64,000 nucleotides of DNA, from NCBI GenBank assembly GCA_027625915.1, contig JANTQA010000047.1, forward strand, positions 20,584,001 through 20,648,000. The letters run 5' to 3'. The stretch comes from Anaeramoeba flamelloides (taxonomy: Eukaryota > Metamonada > Anaeramoebidae). Of the stretch, positions 57,711 to 64,000 are shown piece by piece (the first letter of the stretch is position 1; each line of letters begins with the position of its first letter). A program made the position numbers and the translations under genes. Under the pieces are notes generated by a model, which worked only from the letters and a program-made list of their open reading frames with translations, was not told the origin of the DNA and made no database searches.

Positions 57711-60470
57711 AAATTATTCAACTAAATTTTCACAAAATATAAGTTTATGATTTTTAAAAAAATAAATAGCATTTAAATGAAAAAATTATAAATTGTCCAC
57801 GTCCTGAAAAGGCGGGAGTCAAAACATGATAGAAAAGTTATCGGTAATAAAAAAAATATTTTTTTATCATCTAAATTCGGAATTTTATCTATTTAAATAA
57901 TGAATAATATTCTGACAGAAAAGATAAAAGTTGTTAATAACTTTATCACTAAAAAAATATCGGATTTCCTTCTGCTCAAAAGTAAACTTAAAAAGTAAAA
58001 CATGATACATTCCTTAGTGTTATATATGTGTGTAAAAGATATGGTCTTTTATTGATTTTAAATATCCACATTATATGATTTTTTTTTTTTGTTACAGTAT
58101 AAAGAATACTATAAGGTTATTATAAGGTATGATATATTATAATAAACTATCTTTGATAATAATTGGCCCATTAAAAATCAAATTTTAAATAAAAATATTT
58201 TTAATAACTGAAGTTATCTATTATAATATAAAAATTCAGATTTTAATATTCAATACTATACTCAAGAGATATTTATTTTTTGACTAAAAATAAAAGAAAA
58301 AAAAATAATAAAAAAAGTTAAAAAGAATTGTGGCATTTATTTTGAATGAAGTATTACATGAAAAATAGAATATTTAAATAAGTAAAAAACCCATTTATCG
58401 GTTCTCCTTCGATTTGAATAACTAAATCTAATCTCTTTTTCATATTTGAAACCAAATTTTTCATTAATTCATCTTTTACTTCTTTCAAATTTTTCATTTT
58501 CATTTTCGATTTTAACAAAACACTAATGAAAAAATAAAAATGAGAAAAAATGATTTATTTGCAAACTTTTCATTGTGAGAGGAAAAACTTCAAAACAATA
58601 CAAAAGCAATTCATTATTCAAATGTAAGGTGGGCCAATTATTATGAAATTGAGTTTATATGAAATTACTATTTTTCACATATAATAAAGATTTATATTGA
58701 CTTGTTAGTAGATTAGAAAAAGATGAGATAAAAATGAAATTATTAAACTATTTTCCAGTCAAAGAGTACCAGTTATACTTTGTGAATCACATGTGTTCAA
58801 TGGTTTGGATGGGTGTTTTGATGATAAAATCAATTATGAAGAATTCATAACCGAAATTATTTTTGTTTTTTTTTCTCATTTTTTTTCAATTGAATTTTTT
58901 TGAAAAATATATCTAGTGAATTTATTTTTATTATTGCAAGTTCTATCTTCTCTCGTTTAAAAGGTGTTATTATAATGTTATTGAAAGGGTAGAAATTATT
59001 TTAGATAAATAATATTGATTTCTTCTGGAATTTTCTTGTTTTTTTCCAATTTATCTATGATTACAGATCAAAATGTAAATTATTTTTTTTTTCACAGGAG
59101 AATAAACTAAAGAATCTAAGTTTTTTCATTTTTTTTTTGAAAAATAGATTAATTAGGTTTTGCTTCATATTTTATCAACTATTATCTGAAAGTATATTAT
59201 TCTAATCATTTCATATATATTCTTCAAAGGTCAATTATATAGAATAAAATTAATATTTGAAAATTAAAATTATTTTTAGTTTTTTGGGTAGTATTTGGCC
59301 CTAAAAAATATATATCTTTATTGTATCAGAAGGATTAGTTTTATAGACCTGATAATTTTAAAAAAATATTCATAAAATATTGAAAGTGATAAATAAGTTA
59401 ACAAAAATATATCAAAATAATAAGTTTTTTATTTTTTAATTAATTAAAATTGAAATAAGATAAAAACAGATAAATATCGTTTTTAAAAAAAAAATTGGTT
59501 TGAAATAATAATTAATCAAAATTATCAAGATAACATTTTGTAAAATTATCTAATTTTTTTGTTGATAAATTGTTTTTATAGGAATTTTAGATCTGTAATT
59601 TTATTTGTTGATCTTCTGTTTCGAAAGTTGTTTGGTTTTCTTGAAAAACAAGTAGTGAAACTATTTTTCTAGATTGTAAATGAAATTTAATTTAAAAATA
59701 AATAGAAAGTTAGAATTTTATAATTATTAGAAAAAAGATTTTTATTGGTTTTTTGTTGAAAATAAAGAGTTGAAAAAAAAAAAATACAAATTAAAGATCT
59801 TGATAATTACCTTGTTTTTTTTTTTTAAAGATGTAAAAATTGATTGAAAACAAGACTAAATATGTATTTATTTAATAGCATTAATTGGAGAATTTTGGAT
59901 TATTGAATGAACAAAAACTAGAATATTTATTGTAATCAAAAGAAGAAATCAATTAATTCCAAAAAAAAAAATTTATCATTTATGTATTACCCAGTCAAAT
60001 CAAAAAAGAAAATCAAGATCTCCTTTGATACTGAGATCCCATGAAGTATAGTGATCAAAATAATGTGTGCCCTAAATCCTATAATCCATGTTTCAAAATA
60101 AAATCAGTTCTTTTTTTTTTCTTCTTGTGACAATTGATCATTCAATTTCCTATTGTCCAGTGGTATAGCTAAAGTTCAAATTAATTTTGAAAGTAAACCC
60201 AAAGATGTTTTTTTGTAAAATCTAAATTTGAAATTAAATTTATTTTATAAATTACAATTTTTCATAATTTTCTCAACTTTTTCAAATTTTTTGTTTTTTT
60301 GATAAATAAAAAATTTTAAAAAAAGCAAACTCTTGTTTTTTTTTTCTTAATATATGTTCAATTTTTCACTCTCTTTTTTTAATCACTCCTTTTGTTTATT
60401 TTTTACAATTTTTTTAAGAAAAATTAAGTTTCAAATACTTCTGATGGTTATGTCTAATATAGACACTCTT
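57711..60470. other. Gene-poor AT-rich DNA
   Basis: No recognised gene apart from the short possible frame at 58354-58503. Long A and T runs throughout. No M1, LINE or CACTA-like copy seen. Confidence 0.45.
58354..58503 (-). CDS. Possible 49-codon frame or exon
   Basis: Reads MKMKNLKEVKDELMKNLV... then RLDLVIQIEGEPINGFF and ends in TAA. The composition is less biased than surrounding DNA and includes Gly, Pro, Glu and Asp in a protein-like order. No family recognised. It could be a short gene, a terminal exon, or chance. Confidence 0.22.
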   Translation of the reverse strand: MKMKNLKEVKDELMKNLVSNMKKRLDLVIQIEGEPINGFFTYLNILFFM

Positions 60471-60474
60471 TGAA

Positions 60475-60774
60475 TTGGAATTCTCAAATTTAGTCACAAA
60501 TTTAGTCACGAAGGAATTCTTGAATTTAGTCACAAATTTAGTCACAAAAGAAGTCTCAAATTTAGTCACGAAACGAGTCAAGAAAGAATTTACTAATTTC
60601 GTCTCAAATTTAGTCACGATTGAAGTCTCAAATTTAATATCGAATTTCGTCACTAAAGAAGTTTCGAATTTAATCACGAATTTACGCACAAATTTATTCT
60701 CAAATTTAGTCACTAAAGAAGTTTCGAATTTAATCTTGAATTGAGTAAATAAAGAAGTTTCAAATTTAATCCCT
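60475..60774. repeat. 12-bp minisatellite (AATTTAGTCACN), ~25 units
   Basis: Unit length stays exactly 12 bp over about 300 bp, alternating AATTTAGTCACN-like and AAAGAAGTTTCN-like units. Because 12 is divisible by three, each strand has a long open frame of tetrapeptides: NLVT/KEVS on plus (60475-60744) and VTKF/ETSF on minus (60414-60713). No flanking gene supports either as protein. Probably a minisatellite, possibly a relict of a repetitive coding exon. Confidence 0.8.
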
Positions 60775-60921
60775 TCAAAATTTTATCTTTAACAGATTTT
60801 ATTTTAATTTTTACTTATTTCAGATTTAACCCTTAACTAACAAAAAATCCTTACTAAAAAATTTTTGGTAAGAACATTTTTTTAAAATTGGCAATTGTTT
60901 GTTTTTTGTTTTTTTCATGTA

Positions 60922-61016
60922 CAGTAAGTTCCACTTTTAAGATGTAAGTATTGAATAAATATTAAAGCACAAACAAAAAAAAATCTCAAATTAAGGTAAA
61001 TTTTTTACTATTTTTT
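60922..61016. mobile_element. M1 hairpin MITE, copy 9 (left half only)
   Basis: CAGTAAGTTCCACTTTTAAG after TA, followed by diverged arm text to CTCAAATTAAGG. The right arm is missing. Confidence 0.65.
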
Positions 61017-61183
61017 AGAAGTATTTTTTGTTTATACTTTATTTTTATTATTTTTTCTTTATTACCTTAAGTTTTCTAACCATAAGAGCTTTGATAAAAA
61101 ATTCCAGACTAGCGCAATAAATTTTGAAAAATATGATAATCAGTTAAATTTTTGATCCCATTTAAATTTTAAATACCATTAAA

Positions 61184-61366
61184 GTCAGTACGCACCACTT
61201 TTAAGTCACAAACTTCAATGGCATTTAATGAACAAGAAAAAATCACAAATTAAGGCAACACAAAATTCAAATTCTAGTAAAATAATTTGGGTTTTTAAAA
61301 AAATTCCAAATTTTGTACCTTAATTTGAGATTTTTTTGTGTGTTTTAATTCGTTGAAAGTTTGTAT
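61184..61366. mobile_element. M1 hairpin MITE, copy 10 (diverged, end lost)
   Basis: GTCAGTACGCACCACTTTTA start, arms with ATTCAAATTCTAGTAAAATAA and TACCTTAATTTGAGATTTTT, ending GAAAGTTTGTATATTAA where the TTAA element at 61367 begins. Confidence 0.7.
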
Positions 61367-63560
61367 ATTAACGACTGCGTTTGCAATTCAAATTTAAAGT
61401 ATTGGGTGTTTCTATCAGGATTTGGTGGTTGTTAAATCTCAAAAAAATTTATTCAGCGAGATCTAAGAAGGAAAAAATGTCAAAATTTACTAAATTTATC
61501 AGTCTTGTATTGTTCTGGTTTCTCTGATTTCTGTGATTTCTGTGATTTCTGTGATATCTCAAAATGAAAAAGAAGGTTGCGAAAAATCGACTTTTTGAGA
61601 AAATTTCACTTGAAAACAAATTTTTAGAACCTTTACATATTGTTGGCCATTTTCTATTCAATTTTTTTGGATTGTGAGTTGGGTTGATAGGGTTCTAAAA
61701 ATTGTTTTTAAAATATCAATAAGGAGAAAAGTGAAAGGTTTTAGATGGATACGAATCTTCCTTTGTCCTTTTAAAACAAAGAGATTTTTGAATAATGGGA
61801 CTAGAATTGATTTGGTGTTGTATATTAAATCCACTAAAATTCCCATTTCCCAAAAATTAGAAAAGATCATTTTTTCTCAACTTGGCACAATATTTTTTTC
61901 AAAAAATAAAAAAAAAACTGACTAACTTTTTTGTAAATTTAATTCTCCTAAAAGATCCTTTCAATGAAAAATTCTTCAAAACCCTTTACCCCACATATCT
62001 TCAACCCGATTTTTCTTGATACAACAAATTGGGTTTTGATAGAAACGATCCAAACATTTCAAAAAAAATTTTATCAAAAAAGCCCATTAAAAAATGTAAA
62101 GTACATTTGGTATGGATTATGTTGTTCCACAAAAAATTCGAGGGGATATCCTCCTCTTAGTTATGGTTGGGGAGATTTAATTCAATGAAAAACCAAAAAT
62201 AACTAAAATTAAAATAAGACAAAATCACAATTCCTTTGTAATAATTAATATAGTCGTTCCAGCCAGAACATGAAAGGTTATAAGACCCTGAAATTGATTT
62301 TCTATTCTGAAATTTTATTTTGTACAAAAAAATGTAAAAAGGTTATTAAAGCTCATCATAAACCATAAAATTTATAATAGAAGATTGATATTAAGTTATC
62401 CATTTTTTGTTTCCTTTGGTTCCTTTGGTTTTGGAAATTGATAAAACAAATTCAATAAAATACTTACATTAATGTGGATCTTCAATTTCCAAAATTGTTA
62501 AAATCTCAGCTTTTTGCAATTTAAAAACAAAGATCGAAAAATAAACTAAAATTTCAGAGATTTCAATTCTTGAGAAAATTTAATTTTTGTTTTGGTTTTT
62601 ACATGGAAACAATAACTCCAATGAAGTAATAGAAGTTGAAATTTTGATCTTTTGTTCAAAATTTGAATTGTCTTTTGCAAAAAACACATTTTTATAATAT
62701 GACAACCAATTTCAATGTCTTATGATTTTTCTCATTACGGTTGGAATGGTTGTAGGGTTTTTGGAGACAATATAACAATTCAAAGTAACTCAATGATCAA
62801 AAATCATTGACAATATAATCATTTAGATTTAAAGTTGTTTATTGAGAGTGTTTTTTAATGTTAAAAAATAGTGATTATATTTTTAATTTTTCATTTTCAC
62901 GTTCCTTAAAAAGGTGTTCGAGTTCAGGTATCTCAAATTTTCTTCAGTTCATTTTTCATTTAAAAAATGACATATAAAATGATTTTTTGATCCAAATTGG
63001 AGAATATTTTAAAGATCCTAACTGTTGAGAGAAAAATGTTGGACAGAGAAAAATAGTTGAAAAGCAATTTTAATTTGGGAACATTGGCGAAAATGATTTT
63101 TAATTTCAATTATTTGTGAAATAACTAAAGAAAATATCAATAATCTACTTATTAGAATAACAATTAATGTAATTCTACTTTTTCAAAACCTTATCTCTTC
63201 TAATCTAAAGCAAGTTTAAAAATTACGATTTTCAGAATTAATAGTAAACTTTACTACAACTTGGATTTTTGTTAAAATAGCAGGATCTACTTTGGTTGCC
63301 AACCATTTAAATGAGTATGCTACACACACCACGTATCAATGAACTTGTAACACCTTTAAACCTGGATTTATATAAAATCCACCTAGTTATCAATAGGATT
63401 TGATTTTCAATTTTACTAATGTTCCCAATTAAAAATTGTTTCCAACCATTTTTCTGTGTCCAACATTTTTCTCTCAACAGTGAGTTTACATTTTAAATGA
63501 GATTGAAACAAAGTGTTTTGAGACAAATTGTTGAAATTGTAAACGTAGTCCTTAAATGTG
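61367..63560 (+). mobile_element. TTAA-flanked TIR element, copy C (most complete)
   Basis: Begins TTAACGACTGCGTTTGCAATT-like, just after M1 copy 10, and ends AACGTAGTCCTTAA. Both inverted termini and TTAA are present. About 1.7 kb without the MITE nested at 63021-63481. Three internal landmarks match copies A and D. No transposase frame is evident: the 70-83 codon frames at 61449-62188 overlap on both strands and show no motif. It also holds a short TTTCTGTGAT tandem run at 61510-61556. Confidence 0.6.
63021..63481. mobile_element. MITE with ACTGTTGAGAG ends
   Basis: 461 bp with inverted termini of about 60 bp, ACTGTTGAGAGAAAAATGTT at the left and its complement at the right. It interrupts the GATCCTAA / GTTTACATTTTAAATG context found joined in the other copies (for example near 9678). 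No matching target duplication is visible. Non-coding. Confidence 0.8.
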
Positions 63561-64000
63561 GAACTGTTTGTATTAATAATTTTGTTTCAAAATTGTGAAT
63601 ATTTTCGAGATCTCCAAAATCAACATATTCAAATTTTTGAGATATAAAAAGAGAGACTTATTTGTGTTTGTTGGTTTGGTTGATTAGTAATACAATGAAT
63701 TATTCTTTGGGTTAATTTTTTCAATTAATTCATTTTACTTTTCAAATTGTTCTTTTTCGATTTCTGTGGTTTCTTCCGTGATTCTGTTAATAAGATTTCT
63801 TGTTCTTTTTCGATTTCTGGGATTTCTGGGATAAGATTTCTGTGATTCCACTAATAAGATTTCTTGGATTTTCTTCATTAAAAATCGTGTTAAACTTTTT
63901 AATCCCCAACAGCTTTCTGTTATCCCTTTTTTTAGACATTAAACTTGGATTGTCAGGCTATTAATTTAGAATTGGATGAATAATCAATTTCAAAATTGTT
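63561..64000. other. Intergenic DNA with TTTCTGTGATT-type words
   Basis: No gene. Repeated TTTCTGTGATT, TTTCTGGGATT and AATAAGATTTCTTG words between 63758 and 63870 resemble the short tandem runs at 7475-7515 and 61510-61556. Confidence 0.4.

Overview
The window is a very AT-rich piece of a eukaryotic nuclear genome. Introns are short with GT/AG ends, low-complexity tracts are abundant and transposable-element debris is everywhere. The recognisable host proteins are a B-box/filamin/TLDc protein, two guanylate-binding-protein (GBP)-like GTPases, an RCC1-repeat fragment and two giant LamG-repeat proteins. That mix fits a free-living amoeboid protist, and an Anaeramoeba-like metamonad is my best guess. 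This is inference from gene content; no rRNA or marker gene is present to confirm it. TGG encodes Trp and the intact genes stop at TGA or TAA, so the code looks standard.

Layout. 1-9.8 kb: copies of a TTAA-flanked inverted-repeat element, one of which abuts and probably truncates an RCC1-repeat gene (756-1185, minus). 10.5-13.8 kb: pieces of an inverted duplication shared with 46-50 kb, then a CACTA-like element lying against a Tc1/mariner-type transposase fragment, then degenerate TTAGG repeats. 15.8-18.3 kb: a decayed B-box/coiled-coil/filamin/TLDc gene with a hairpin MITE in its TLDc exon. 22.3-28.6 kb and 34.6-42.9 kb: a direct segmental duplication, each copy carrying one intact gene for about 1350 residues with six LamG-like domains. 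28.7-34.8 kb, between the copies: a dense nest of DNA transposons, MITEs, foldback elements and LINE pieces. 43.8-50.2 kb: two LINE copies in opposite orientation, 3' ends facing each other, plus a short third 3' fragment. 50.8-56.2 kb: two divergently transcribed GBP-like genes with an intron at the same base of the P-loop. 56.5-60 kb: a degenerate copy of the sequence that follows the LamG genes, then gene-poor DNA. 60.5-64 kb: a 12-bp minisatellite, MITE remnants and another TTAA element interrupted by a MITE.

Working together. The clearest functional unit is the divergent GBP pair, which share about 1.4 kb of upstream DNA that could hold a common promoter. The LamG paralogues are a recent tandem family without signal peptides or membrane segments. 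No operon-like or pathway-like arrangement is visible. Most of the rest is an unusually readable record of transposon insertion, in which several insertions can be matched to their empty target sites inside the window.
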